15,219 bases of DNA from Roseovarius sp. UBA3070 (GTDB lineage Bacteria; Pseudomonadota; Alphaproteobacteria; Rhodobacterales; Rhodobacteraceae). The DNA lies in the NCBI GenBank assembly GCA_002366775.1, contig DFBW01000029.1, positions 284-15,502 of the forward strand, given 5' to 3'. Each line of letters starts with the position of its first letter. Position 1 is the stretch's first letter. Positions 1-10,410 of the stretch are shown here, in pieces. Made by a program: the position numbers and the translations under genes. Under the pieces are notes generated by a model. The model made no database searches and was not told where the DNA came from. It worked only from the letters and a program-made list of their open reading frames with translations.

Positions 1-468
1 TGGCTGCTGGGTCTGGTCGAGCGCGAGGTGATCCGCTGGTTGGTGGCGGCCATTGCTGGTGTGACGCTGGCCTCACTGATTGCGGGTTGGCGGTTTGCGC
101 GCCATGTTGCGCCTTTGGGGCTGTTGGCCATTGGCGGTGCTGCCGGTCTGATCGGCGGATTGACCGGGTTGACCGGGCCGATTGTCATCATGTTCTACTT
201 GGCGGGGCAGTCTGCTGCGGCCTCGGTCAGGGCCAACACGATTCTGTTTCTGGCCATTCTTGATGTTGTACTGATCGCCAATTTGGCGCTGTCGGGCCAT
301 TTGGGGCTGGAAATCATCGGTCTTGCGGCGATATTGGGCGTGCCCTATTTCATGACAACATTGATCGGGCAGGCGCTGTTTGATCCCACTTACGAACAGG
401 CCTATCGTTGGGCAACTTATGTCGTGATTACGCTGGCTTTGGTCAGCGGTTTGCCGGTCTGGAATTAG
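1..468 (+). CDS. TSUP family (TauE/SafE) membrane permease, C-terminal part
   Basis: The reading frame is open from the first base of the window, so the gene starts upstream and only about 155 C-terminal residues are seen. The protein is strongly hydrophobic with about four membrane segments. It carries a glycine-rich stretch, GLIGGLTGLTGPIVIMFYL, that resembles the repeated motif of TSUP permeases, where a Gly-rich turn precedes a Pro inside a helix. Members of this family move sulfite, sulfonates or other small anions across the inner membrane; the substrate cannot be told here. It ends at TAG 466-468, eight bases before the next gene, so it may be the leader of the same transcript. The family call is by motif and hydrophobic pattern. 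Confidence 0.75.
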   Translation, partial: WLLGLVEREVIRWLVAAIAGVTLASLIAGWRFARHVAPLGLLAIGGAAGLIGGLTGLTGPIVIMFYLAGQSAAASVRANTILFLAILDVVLIANLALSGHLGLEIIGLAAILGVPYFMTTLIGQALFDPTYEQAYRWATYVVITLALVSGLPVWN

Positions 469-476
469 GGGGAAAC

Positions 477-836
477 ATGCAGCTGAATGAGATCAGATTT
501 GACGGTGCCACCCCAATTGATGGCTATGGCCCTGGGTTTTTCCGCATTGCGGGGCAGGTTCTGAGCGGCCCGATTTGTGTGACCACTGAGGGCGCGCGCA
601 GTTGGGGCGGCTACCATGACGTGAGCAGCCTGACCGCACTGGTGGGCACTGTGGATGTGTTGTTCATCGGCACGGGCGCGGAAACGGCCCATGTGCCCGC
701 CTCCCTGCGCGAGGCGTTGGAAGAGGCAGGGTTGGGCGTAGAGGCCATGAACTCTCCTGCTGCGGCGCGTACGTATAATGTGTTGCTGTCAGAGGGGCGG
801 CGCGTGGCGGCGGCCCTGATCCCGGTTGAAACATGA
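477..836 (+). CDS. Mth938-like domain (DUF498) protein
   Basis: A 119-residue soluble protein. The ATG at 477 is chosen because AGGGGGA at 467-473 sits just upstream; an open frame extends further 5' but overlaps the permease gene. The C-terminal half has the family hallmarks: VLFIGTG (residues 61-67), a proline shortly after, GVEAM near 87-91, and [20 protein letters not shown] near 97-116. This family includes bacterial Mth938-like proteins and mitochondrial NDUFAF3, a complex I assembly factor; the bacterial role is not settled. Its stop overlaps the ccmA start (ATGA, 833-836), which suggests translational coupling to cytochrome c maturation. Confidence 0.85.
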   Translation: MQLNEIRFDGATPIDGYGPGFFRIAGQVLSGPICVTTEGARSWGGYHDVSSLTALVGTVDVLFIGTGAETAHVPASLREALEEAGLGVEAMNSPAAARTYNVLLSEGRRVAAALIPVET

Positions 837-1450
837 GCCTGATTGTCAGGGATATGGCCATTGCGCGCGGTGGTGTGCCGGTTCTGCAAGGCGTGAGCTT
901 TGATGTGCAACCGGGCCAGGCCCTGGTGCTGCGCGGCCCGAATGGCATTGGCAAAACCACGCTGTTGCGCTGCGTGGCGGGGCTGCAACCGGTGCTGTCA
1001 GGGCAAGTCAACACTGATGCTGATCGCCTTGCCTATGTCGCCCATGCGGATGGCATCAAATCAGTTTTGAGTGTGGCAGAGAACCTGAGCTTTTGGGCGC
1101 AAATCTTTGGCAGATCAGATATTTCGGCGGCATTGGAGGCCTATCAGTTAACGGCGCTGGCCGATCGTCCGGCAGGATTGCTTTCTGCCGGGCAAAAGCG
1201 GCGTTTGGGACTGGCGCGTCTGTTGGTCACGGGGCGACAGTTGTGGATCATGGACGAACCAACTGTGTCACTGGACGGTGAGGCCGTGCACATGTTTGCA
1301 AGCGCCATCCGCATGCATCTGTCGGGCGGAGGGTCTGCCCTGTTGGCCACGCATATTGATCTTGGGCTTGCCGAAGCCCACGTTCTGGACCTGGCCCCAT
1401 ACCGCGCCACCACCATGGCCGGTGACGCTTTTGACGAGGCCTTCTTGTGA
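833..1450 (+). CDS. ccmA: Haem exporter ATP-binding protein CcmA
   Basis: A 205-residue ABC ATPase, the usual CcmA size. It shows Walker [10 protein letters not shown] (residues 35-43), the signature LSAGQKRR (117-124), Walker B LWIMDEPT (137-144) and the H-loop histidine in ATH (residue 174), so it looks catalytically complete. CcmA and CcmB form the cytoplasmic and membrane parts of the transporter that uses ATP to release holo-CcmE from CcmC during cytochrome c haem attachment. The start overlaps the previous stop by four bases and its own stop overlaps ccmB by four (GTGA, 1447-1450). The assignment rests on the ABC motifs, the short length and the ccmBCDG neighbours. Confidence 0.95.
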   Translation: MSLIVRDMAIARGGVPVLQGVSFDVQPGQALVLRGPNGIGKTTLLRCVAGLQPVLSGQVNTDADRLAYVAHADGIKSVLSVAENLSFWAQIFGRSDISAALEAYQLTALADRPAGLLSAGQKRRLGLARLLVTGRQLWIMDEPTVSLDGEAVHMFASAIRMHLSGGGSALLATHIDLGLAEAHVLDLAPYRATTMAGDAFDEAFL

Positions 1451-2103
1451 TTGCCCTTTTGATCCGCGATTTGCGCCTAGCCATGCGGGCCGGCGGCGGA
1501 TTTGGCCTGGGCCTTGCGTTCTTTTTGATCGTTGTCGTGCTTGTGCCATTTGCTGTCGGCCCACAAAGCAGCCTTTTGTCCACCATTGCCCCGGGCGTTT
1601 TGTGGCTGGGGGCTTTGCTGGCGTGTCTGTTGTCGCTGGATCGTATTCTGGCATTGGATTGGGAGGATGGCAGCCTCGATTTGCTGGCGGTGTCGCCTCT
1701 GCCATTGGAGGCTGTTGTTTCGCTCAAGGCATTGGCACATTGGCTGACCACAGGGTTGCCGCTGGTGCTGGCCGCCCCGGTGTTGGCTGTTTTGCTGAAC
1801 ATGCCATCCGAAGGGTATGAACCGCTGATCATGTCATTGTTACTGGGCACCCCGGCGCTGAGTGTTATTGGTACATTCGGGGCTGCGTTAACAGTGGGCC
1901 TGAAGCGTGGCGGGCTGCTTTTGAGCCTGTTGGTGTTGCCGCTTTATGTGCCCACTCTGATTTTTGGCGCTGAAGCGGCGCGCCGTGGCATGGTGGGGCT
2001 TGAAATCACCGTCCCAATGCTGATGCTGGGTGGGATCACCTGCGGCGCCATAGCCCTTTTGCCTTTTGCCTCGGCTGCGGTATTGAGGGTCAATCTGCGT
2101 TAG
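1447..2103 (+). CDS. ccmB: Haem exporter permease CcmB
   Basis: A 218-residue membrane protein with about six hydrophobic segments (roughly residues 19-37, 45-63, 100-118, 126-150, 155-175 and 188-213). It contains the CcmB-type loop [17 protein letters not shown] (65-81) after segment two. It is the permease partner of CcmA in the inner membrane. The start is GTG at 1447, overlapping the ccmA stop by four bases, so translation is probably coupled. The ccmC gene follows after a five-base gap. Length, loop motif and position all agree with CcmB. Confidence 0.94.
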   Translation: MIALLIRDLRLAMRAGGGFGLGLAFFLIVVVLVPFAVGPQSSLLSTIAPGVLWLGALLACLLSLDRILALDWEDGSLDLLAVSPLPLEAVVSLKALAHWLTTGLPLVLAAPVLAVLLNMPSEGYEPLIMSLLLGTPALSVIGTFGAALTVGLKRGGLLLSLLVLPLYVPTLIFGAEAARRGMVGLEITVPMLMLGGITCGAIALLPFASAAVLRVNLR

Positions 2104-2108
2104 CAACA

Positions 2109-2855
2109 ATGAAAGAGCCACGCGTGACATCACTTTGGACATATGCCAACCCCAAGAAGTTCATCGAGACGACGGACAAGCTGCTGCCGTGGGTGGCGAT
2201 GCTGGCGCTGATCTGTTTGGTGACCGGGCTGATTTGGGGCTTTTTCTTTACGCCTGATGATTACCGGCAAGGCGCCACGGTAAAAATCATCTATATCCAT
2301 GTGCCAAGTGCACTGATGGCCATCAATGCGTGGCTAATGATGCTTGTGGCCTCGCTGGTCTGGATCGTGCGGCGCCACCATGTCAGCGCCCTGGCAGCGC
2401 GGGCAGCGGCCCCTGTGGGGCTGGTGATGACACTGATTGCGCTGGCCACCGGTGCCATCTGGGGACAGCCGATGTGGGGCACATGGTGGGCCTGGGATCC
2501 GAGGTTGACGTCGTTTCTGGTCCTGACGCTTTTTTACTTTGGCTACATCGCCTTATGGGCCGCAATTGAGAATGACGACACCGCCGCAGATCTGACCAGC
2601 ATTCTGTGCCTTGTGGGCTCGGTCTTTGCGGTGCTCAGCCGGTATGCGGTGAATTTCTGGAACCAGGGCCTGCATCAGGGGGCATCGCTGAGCCTTGATG
2701 AAAAGGAAAATGTGGCGGATGTGTTTTATCATCCGTTGTTGGTTTCGATCGCCGGGTTTGTATTGTTGTTCATTGCTCTGGTCTTGCTGCGTACCCGCAC
2801 AGAGATACGCGCACGTCGCACCCGTGCTTTGTTGGCCCGGGAAAGGATGAACTGA
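2109..2855 (+). CDS. ccmC: Haem exporter protein CcmC
   Basis: A 248-residue inner-membrane protein of the haem-handling family. The tryptophan-rich motif WGTWWAWDPRLT spans residues 123-134. The two candidate haem-ligand histidines are H64 (in YIHVPSA) and H189 (in LHQG), matching the pair known in Escherichia coli CcmC. CcmC brings haem to the periplasmic chaperone CcmE, which is not in this window. The ATG at 2109 has no clear ribosome site; a GTG at 2124 has GAAAGAG just upstream and would give a 243-residue protein beginning MTSLWTYANP, so that start is a real alternative. The stop overlaps the ccmD ATG by one base. Confidence 0.95.
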   Translation: MKEPRVTSLWTYANPKKFIETTDKLLPWVAMLALICLVTGLIWGFFFTPDDYRQGATVKIIYIHVPSALMAINAWLMMLVASLVWIVRRHHVSALAARAAAPVGLVMTLIALATGAIWGQPMWGTWWAWDPRLTSFLVLTLFYFGYIALWAAIENDDTAADLTSILCLVGSVFAVLSRYAVNFWNQGLHQGASLSLDEKENVADVFYHPLLVSIAGFVLLFIALVLLRTRTEIRARRTRALLARERMN

Positions 2856-3010
2856 TGCCAGATCTAGGAAAATACGCTGATACGGTTTTGGCGGCTTACG
2901 CGGTGTCGCTGGTGTTGATTCTGGGGCTGGTTCTGATCAGTGTGATCCGCTCGACCAGGGTAAAGAAACAACTCGAAGCGGTTGATAAGAAGGTGAAATC
3001 TGATGGCTAA
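2855..3010 (+). CDS. ccmD: Haem exporter protein CcmD
   Basis: A 51-residue protein, MPDLGKYAD... ending in VKSDG. It has one membrane span (about residues 12-31) followed by a basic tail (RSTRVKK). This matches CcmD, a single-span protein that binds CcmABC and helps release holo-CcmE. It is identified by size, topology and position, since the family has little sequence conservation. Its ATG shares one base with the ccmC stop and its end overlaps the ccmG start by eight bases. Confidence 0.9.
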   Translation: MPDLGKYADTVLAAYAVSLVLILGLVLISVIRSTRVKKQLEAVDKKVKSDG

Positions 3011-3542
3011 AATCTCACCTTTGATGGTGATACCGCCATTGATTTTCTTTGGGCTTGCGGCGCTGTTCTTTGTCGGAATGCAGCGTGATAACCCCAATGA
3101 GCTGCCTTCAGCACTGGAGGGGAGAGCCGCGCCGGGGGTTCAGCTGGCTCAGTTGGGGCAGGAAAAGCTGTTTGAAGACAAGGCCTTGCGAGCAAGTGGC
3201 GTAAAGTTGGTGAACTTTTGGGCCAGTTGGTGTGCACCTTGCCGGGTGGAGCATCCCAATTTGCAGGCGATGGCTGAGGAAGGCATCACCATTTATGGGG
3301 TGAACTACAAAGATGACCCTGCCAAGGCGCTGAATTTCCTGAATGAACTGGGAAATCCCTATGCCGCCCTTGGTGCGGATGAGACCGGGCGCATGGCGCT
3401 GAACTGGGGCCTGTACGGCGTGCCTGAAACCTATGTGATTGACGGTGACGGCAAGATCATTCTGCGCTTTGCCGGACCGATCACAAGCCGTATCCTTGAA
3501 AGTACAATTCGCCCGGCGATTGAGGCGGCAAGCGCCAACTGA
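3003..3542 (+). CDS. ccmG: Cytochrome c biogenesis thiol:disulfide oxidoreductase CcmG/DsbE
   Basis: A 179-residue periplasmic thioredoxin-fold protein tethered by an N-terminal membrane anchor (residues 9-25). The active site is WCAPC with cysteines 77 and 80, in the context NFWASWCAPC. The cis-proline comes in GVPETY (P141), and the GVNYKDDPAKA stretch (99-109) is typical of the DsbE/CcmG group. It reduces apocytochrome c cysteines before haem ligation and is itself reduced by CcdA/DsbD. Translation starts inside ccmD. It is the last gene of the coupled block; a hairpin terminator lies about 90 bases after its stop. Confidence 0.95.
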   Translation: MAKISPLMVIPPLIFFGLAALFFVGMQRDNPNELPSALEGRAAPGVQLAQLGQEKLFEDKALRASGVKLVNFWASWCAPCRVEHPNLQAMAEEGITIYGVNYKDDPAKALNFLNELGNPYAALGADETGRMALNWGLYGVPETYVIDGDGKIILRFAGPITSRILESTIRPAIEAASAN

Positions 3543-3631
3543 ACTTTGCACCTGTCGTAGATTTTGAGCCTGTTGGTCAAACTGCCAAGGCGATCATAAA
3601 ACCAGACATTTAGTCTGGGCCCATCAAACAA

Positions 3632-3661
3632 AAACGGCCCCCGAATGATCAGGGGCCGTTT
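3632..3661. terminator. Bidirectional Rho-independent terminator between ccmG and acnA
   Basis: A perfect 10-bp stem, AAACGGCCCC (3632-3641) with GGGGCCGTTT (3652-3661), and a 10-base loop. On the + strand the stem ends in TTT and is followed by a T-rich run; on the minus strand the A-rich left flank becomes a run of T. It lies between two convergent genes, so it probably ends both the ccm transcript and the acnA transcript. Confidence 0.85.
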
Positions 3662-3681
3662 GGTATTTTATAACTACAGTG

Positions 3682-6369
<2,688 letters not shown>

Positions 6370-6615
6370 TGAAATTATCCTTTTGAAAGACGTGATCTGG
6401 CCTCTGGTGACAGGGGCGTGGGCCTTTAACTGCGCGTTCTGACCGATTTGGCGAAGACGATCAAGGGGGGCGGTTGAATATTTGTATACTATTGCACACA
6501 ATTGCGAAAGATTACAGAGCTTGACCAATCCCTCGCGAAACCTTGATTGGTGCTGTGAACGTGCTTTGCATACATTCATGTCGGCACGATAACAGAATCA
6601 ACAGGACCATTGGAC
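6370..6615. promoter_or_regulatory. Divergent intergenic region between acnA and the DUF1223 gene
   Basis: The 246 bases between two divergently transcribed genes must hold both promoters. The segment 6475-6510 is markedly AT-rich compared with its surroundings and contains TATAC elements readable on both strands, which could be part of a -10 site, but no convincing -35/-10 pair can be fixed by eye. A spaced inverted repeat lies at 6524-6551 and is listed separately. Confidence 0.5.
6524..6551. repeat. Spaced inverted repeat, candidate operator
   Basis: ACCAATC (6524-6530) and GATTGGT (6545-6551) are perfect inverse complements with a 14-base spacer. Their centres are 21 bases apart, about two helical turns, as expected for half-sites bound by a dimer on one DNA face. 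It lies 155 bases upstream of acnA and 65 bases upstream of the DUF1223 gene. The binding protein is unknown, and chance remains possible for a 7-bp pair. Confidence 0.4.
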
Positions 6616-7317
6616 ATGCGGAAAATCATATCCCTTCTGAGCGCAGTCATTTTTCTGGCGTTGCCGATGGCTGCACAGGCAGGGGAGCGCCCGGTGGTGG
6701 TTGAGCTGTTCACATCGCAGGGGTGTTCCAGTTGCCCCCCGGCTGATGCCTATTTGCACAAATTGGCCAAACGGGATGATGTCATCGCCTTGGCGATGCA
6801 TGTTGATTATTGGGATTACATTGGCTGGAAGGATAGCTTTGCCTCTCCTGCATTGACGCAGCGCCAGCGTGATTACGCCCGCAGGGGCAACCGGCGTATG
6901 GTGTATACCCCGCAGATGATCATCAACGGCGAGGATCATGTTGTGGGCAACCGTCCGCGCGATGTGGAGGAGCTGATTTCACGCCATGCCAAGGCTGATA
7001 CGGCGGTGGATCTGATCGTGAGCCGGGACGACAATCATGTGTTGGTGACTGCCACGCCGGTGCAGGCCTTGCTGGGGTCGTTCAGCGTGCAGCTGGTGCG
7101 CTATAAGCCTAGGCAAAAGGTGGATATCAAACGCGGCGAAAACAAAGGACGCAGCCTGAGTTACGCCAATGTCGTCACGCGCATCGACGTGCTGCGCAAC
7201 TGGGATGGGCGCGCCCCGCTGGAGATCACCGCCAAAATGACCGGTGACCAGCCGGGTATTATTCTGGTGCAGGGCGCAGATCATGGCCCGGTTTTGGCGG
7301 CCGCCAAGATCAACTGA
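6616..7317 (+). CDS. DUF1223 family secreted protein
   Basis: A 233-residue protein with a clear Sec signal peptide (basic MRK, hydrophobic core, AQA near residues 20-22). The mature part opens with a thioredoxin-fold-like strand and VVELFTSQGCSSCPPAD, placing a CSSC pair at C37 and C40. This is the signature of DUF1223, whose members are predicted periplasmic proteins of unknown function. The ATG at 6616 is preferred because AGGA (6603-6606) sits nine bases upstream; a TTG at 6610 in the same frame is too close to that site. The CxxC and location hint at thiol redox chemistry, but no reaction is established. It stands alone between acnA and the GTA genes. Confidence 0.88.
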   Translation: MRKIISLLSAVIFLALPMAAQAGERPVVVELFTSQGCSSCPPADAYLHKLAKRDDVIALAMHVDYWDYIGWKDSFASPALTQRQRDYARRGNRRMVYTPQMIINGEDHVVGNRPRDVEELISRHAKADTAVDLIVSRDDNHVLVTATPVQALLGSFSVQLVRYKPRQKVDIKRGENKGRSLSYANVVTRIDVLRNWDGRAPLEITAKMTGDQPGIILVQGADHGPVLAAAKIN

Positions 7318-7497
7318 TTGCGGCCCATCACCCGCCAGCACCGTGCGGTGCATTAAGCGCCTCACAAAGCTTTCCTACTTACAAATTGCCACATGCTGGA
7401 CGGCATGGAGACGCGATGGCGGGCACATCCCCGTCTGTCGTCGTTTTGTGCCGGGCCGAAAGAGCCGACCCTGCAAATATGAGGCAAGAACGCACGC
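7318..7497 (+). promoter_or_regulatory. Leader region upstream of the GTA cluster
   Basis: These 180 bases separate the DUF1223 stop from gp1 and should contain the start of the long GTA transcript, because the genes downstream are close-set and on one strand. I see a small hairpin GCACC-GTGC-GGTGC (7338-7351) and a 5-bp inverted repeat CATGC/GCATG (7392-7407), but no convincing -35/-10 pair. In Rhodobacter capsulatus this promoter is controlled by GafA and, indirectly, CtrA; neither gene is in this window. Confidence 0.4.
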
Positions 7498-7845
7498 ATG
7501 ACCTTGATCACGACTGATGAGGGCCCTTCGGGCCTGAGCACTTCCATCTCTTCGCTAGAGCGCCAATTGGCGGATATGCGCGATGACATGGAGCAAATTT
7601 ACCTGAGGATTCGGGACGGAGACCTCAAAGAACTAACGAGCGCAACCAAAGCCACAGCAGAGATACGACAGTGGCTTAAAATCGCTATAGAAGCGGAGGC
7701 CACACTTGAAAAACGTAACAAGCACAGCAAAGGCATCGTCCACGACTATGCCCTCGATTTCGACGCAGCAAGGGATCAGATCGGGGGCCGCCTGGATCGC
7801 CTCCGACGGATCCGAGACGCAACAAGCCTTCCTGGACAGTCTTGA
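7498..7845 (+). CDS. GTA gp1, candidate small terminase subunit
   Basis: A 115-residue mostly helical, charged protein. Residues 17-35 (ISSLERQLADMRDDMEQIY) and about 85-105 look like coiled-coil helices. Position as first gene before terL fits RcGTA gp1, which has been reported as the small terminase (TerS) that helps packaging without a strict recognition site. The upstream GAGG (7481-7484) is rather far from the ATG, so initiation may be weak. Its last 98 bases overlap the terL frame. It uses codons that look rare among its neighbours (two CTA, two ATA, three CGA, two AGG). The TerS role is inferred from position and helical character, not from a motif. Confidence 0.75.
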   Translation: MTLITTDEGPSGLSTSISSLERQLADMRDDMEQIYLRIRDGDLKELTSATKATAEIRQWLKIAIEAEATLEKRNKHSKGIVHDYALDFDAARDQIGGRLDRLRRIRDATSLPGQS

Positions 7846-9118
7846 TCAGGGTGAGCTGCTGGCGCTGCCCTATCTGTTTGAGTTCTGGGCGCATCCGCAT
7901 CAGTTGCCCCCCGAGGGCGATTGGCGTGCCTGGGTTGTGATGGGCGGGCGCGGGGCTGGCAAATCCCGCGCGGGTGCCGAATGGGTGCGCGCGCAAGTTG
8001 AAGGGGCCATGCCAATGGACCAAGGGCGGTGTCAGCGGATGGCGCTGGTGGGCGAAACCGTTGATCAGGTGCGCGAAGTCATGATCTTTGGCGAAAGCGG
8101 CATTCTGGCCTGTTCCCCGCCGGATCGCCGCCCGGTATGGCAAGCCACCCGCAAACGGCTGCTGTGGCCTAACGGAGCCACGGCACAGGTGTTTTCTGCA
8201 CATGACCCCGAAGGGCTGCGCGGGCCACAGTTTGATGGCGCTTGGGTAGACGAGTTGGCCAAGTGGAAAAAACCACGCGAAACCTGGGACATGTTGCAGT
8301 TTGCGCTGCGGTTGGGGGAGTTGCCGCAAGTGTGCATCACCACCACCCCGCGCAACGTGAATGTGCTGAAGGAATTGCTGGAGCTGGATACGACCGTTGT
8401 CACCACCGCCCCCACCGAGGCCAACTGTGCCAATCTGGCCAGTTCGTTTCTGGATGAGGTGCGCGCGCGGTATGCGGGCACGCGATTGGGGCGTCAGGAG
8501 TTGGACGGCATTTTGCTGGAGGACACCGAGGGCGCGTTATGGAGCATGCCCATGCTGGAAGCGGCGCGCGTTGAGGCGCCACCTGAACTGGACCGGATCA
8601 TCGTGGCGGTGGACCCGCCTGTGACGGGCAAGGCCAGCTCGGATGAGTGTGGTATTGTGGTGGCTGGTGCGGTGACCCGCGGGCCGGTGCAGGATTGGCG
8701 GGCTTATGTGCTGGCTGACGAAAGCATTGGGGCGGCATCGCCCACGGCCTGGGCCAGTGCCGCGATCCGTGCCATGGAGAAATTTGGCGCAGAGCGGCTG
8801 GTGGCGGAGGTCAATCAGGGGGGCGACATGGTTGCGCAGGTCATCCGCCAGATTGACCCACTTGTGCCGGTGAAATCGGTGCATGCCAGCCGGGGCAAAG
8901 CCGCGCGCGCCGAGCCGGTGGCGGCATTATACGAGCAAGGCCGGGTGTTTCACCTGCGGGGGCTGGGCGATCTGGAAGACCAGATGTGTGCCATGACACC
9001 GCAGGGGTTTCAGGGCAAGGGCAGCCCCGATCGCGTTGATGCGCTGGTCTGGGCGCTGAACGAACTCATGATCGAACCAGCCGCAAAATGGCGCAAGCCG
9101 CAGGTGCGCGCGGTCTAG
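7748..9118 (+). CDS. terL: GTA gp2, terminase large subunit
   Basis: A 456-residue packaging motor. The N-terminal ATPase has Walker A GGRGAGKS (residues 66-73), Walker B with DE at 168-169 (GAWVDEL) and the coupling motif TTTPRN (198-203). The C-terminal RNase H-like nuclease shows acidic residues at D289 (VAVDPP), E354 (VAEVNQGGD) and D428/D431 (SPDRVDA). It pumps DNA into the prohead and cuts it by a headful mechanism. The ATG at 7748 gives an N-terminus just before WIASDGSE, where related GTA terminases begin to align. A TTG at 7706 in the same frame has GGAGG six bases upstream and would add 14 residues. Either start lies inside gp1. Confidence 0.93.
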   Translation: MPSISTQQGIRSGAAWIASDGSETQQAFLDSLDQGELLALPYLFEFWAHPHQLPPEGDWRAWVVMGGRGAGKSRAGAEWVRAQVEGAMPMDQGRCQRMALVGETVDQVREVMIFGESGILACSPPDRRPVWQATRKRLLWPNGATAQVFSAHDPEGLRGPQFDGAWVDELAKWKKPRETWDMLQFALRLGELPQVCITTTPRNVNVLKELLELDTTVVTTAPTEANCANLASSFLDEVRARYAGTRLGRQELDGILLEDTEGALWSMPMLEAARVEAPPELDRIIVAVDPPVTGKASSDECGIVVAGAVTRGPVQDWRAYVLADESIGAASPTAWASAAIRAMEKFGAERLVAEVNQGGDMVAQVIRQIDPLVPVKSVHASRGKAARAEPVAALYEQGRVFHLRGLGDLEDQMCAMTPQGFQGKGSPDRVDALVWALNELMIEPAAKWRKPQVRAV

Positions 9119-9228
9119 TTTACCTTCCTTAAACCTTTGGGGGAATGATGCCCTCAAGACATAGGGCTGCACGCCCTGACCGTGAAACACCACCACGGCA
9201 CGAGAAATCGAGCAAGGAGCCTCAAGCG

Positions 9229-10410
9229 ATGATACTGAACTTGTTCCGGCAGGAAAACGCAGCCCAAGCCCCGGCTGAACAAAAGGCCAGCGCCACGGGC
9301 CGTGTCATGGCATGGAACGGCGCAGGCCGAGTGGCCTGGAGCCCGCGTGATACAGCTTCGCTGACACGCATGGGCTTTGCCGGTAACCCGGTTGGATTTC
9401 GCTGTGTGCGGATGATCGCCGAGGCCGCCGCGGCTTTGCCTTTGATATTGCAGGATGAAAACCAGAGATACGGCGTACATCCGGTGTTGTCGCTGATGAA
9501 GTCGCCCAATCCCGCCCAGGGCAGAGCAGAGCTGCTTGAGGCGCTCTTTGGTCAGCTGTTGTTGACCGGAAACGCCTATATAGAGGCCGTGGGCGCGGAT
9601 GACACTGTGCCGTTGGAGCTGCATGTGCTGCGCTCTGACCGGATGAGCGTGGTGCCGGGAAATGATGGTTGGCCCATCGGGTATGAATATGCCGTCGGCG
9701 GGCGCAAGCACCGGTTTGACGTGAGCCAGGGGCACCCCGCCGTCTGCCATATCAAGAGCTTTCACCCGCAAGATGATCACTATGGGTTGTCACCGATGCA
9801 GGCCGCGGCACAGGCGCTGGATGTGCATAATTCCGCGTCGCGCTGGTCAAAGGCATTGCTGGACAATGCGGCGCGACCCTCAGGGGCAATTGTCTATCGC
9901 GGAGCCGAGGGGCAGGGCACGCTGAGTTCGGATCAATATGACCGGCTGGTGAGCGAGATGGAAAGCCATCATCAGGGCGCACGCAACGCAGGCCGTCCAA
10001 TGCTGTTGGAGGGCGGGCTCGATTGGAAACCGATGGGGTTCAGCCCGTCTGATATGGAGTTCCAGAAGACCAAGGAAAGTGCCGCGCGCGAAGTTGCGCT
10101 GGCCTTTGGGGTGCCGCCGATGTTGTTGGGCATTCCCGGCGATGCGGCCTATGCCAATTATCAGGAGGCGAACCGGGCGTTTTACCGCCAGACGGTATTG
10201 CCACTGGCACAGCGCGTGGCCGCGACATTGGGTGGCTGGCTGGCAGGATTCAGCACGGACGATCTGGAACTGAAGCCGGATATGGATCAGGTGCCCGCAT
10301 TGGCCGCGGAACGCGATGCACAATGGAGCCGCGTGGCGCAGGCTGATTTCCTGACGCAAAACGAAAAACGCACGCTGCTGGGGCTGCCCAGCCTGGAGGG
10401 CGATGCATGA
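9229..10410 (+). CDS. GTA gp3, HK97-family portal protein
   Basis: A 393-residue portal, close to the RcGTA portal in length. The ATG at 9229 (MILNLFRQ) is preferred because AAGGAG (9214-9219) lies nine bases upstream; earlier in-frame ATGs at 9145 and 9148 would add an arginine-rich stretch unlike portals. Hallmarks are GNAYIEA (114-120), FHPQDDHYGLSPM (178-190) and FGVPPMLLGIPGDAAYANY (293-311) followed by EANRAFYRQTVLP. Twelve copies form the ring through which TerL loads DNA and to which the adaptor binds. The 110 bases before it are non-coding. The stop overlaps the next gene by four bases (ATGA). Confidence 0.94.
   Translation: MILNLFRQENAAQAPAEQKASATGRVMAWNGAGRVAWSPRDTASLTRMGFAGNPVGFRCVRMIAEAAAALPLILQDENQRYGVHPVLSLMKSPNPAQGRAELLEALFGQLLLTGNAYIEAVGADDTVPLELHVLRSDRMSVVPGNDGWPIGYEYAVGGRKHRFDVSQGHPAVCHIKSFHPQDDHYGLSPMQAAAQALDVHNSASRWSKALLDNAARPSGAIVYRGAEGQGTLSSDQYDRLVSEMESHHQGARNAGRPMLLEGGLDWKPMGFSPSDMEFQKTKESAAREVALAFGVPPMLLGIPGDAAYANYQEANRAFYRQTVLPLAQRVAATLGGWLAGFSTDDLELKPDMDQVPALAAERDAQWSRVAQADFLTQNEKRTLLGLPSLEGDA

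Noticed and set aside
6370..6579. A 70-residue N-terminal extension of aconitase in the same open frame on the minus strand.
   Set aside because: It does not resemble aconitase, covers the AT-rich promoter region, and the ATG at 6369 has a good ribosome site and the usual N-terminus.
7244..7501. A frame crossing the DUF1223 end and the GTA leader that could be a small gene.
   Set aside because: It starts inside the DUF1223 gene, has no ribosome site, and its product is Cys/Arg/Trp-rich like a shadow frame.
9145..9228. A 28-residue N-terminal extension of the portal protein from the ATG at 9145.
   Set aside because: The extension is Arg/Pro-rich and unlike portals, while ATG 9229 has AAGGAG at proper spacing.
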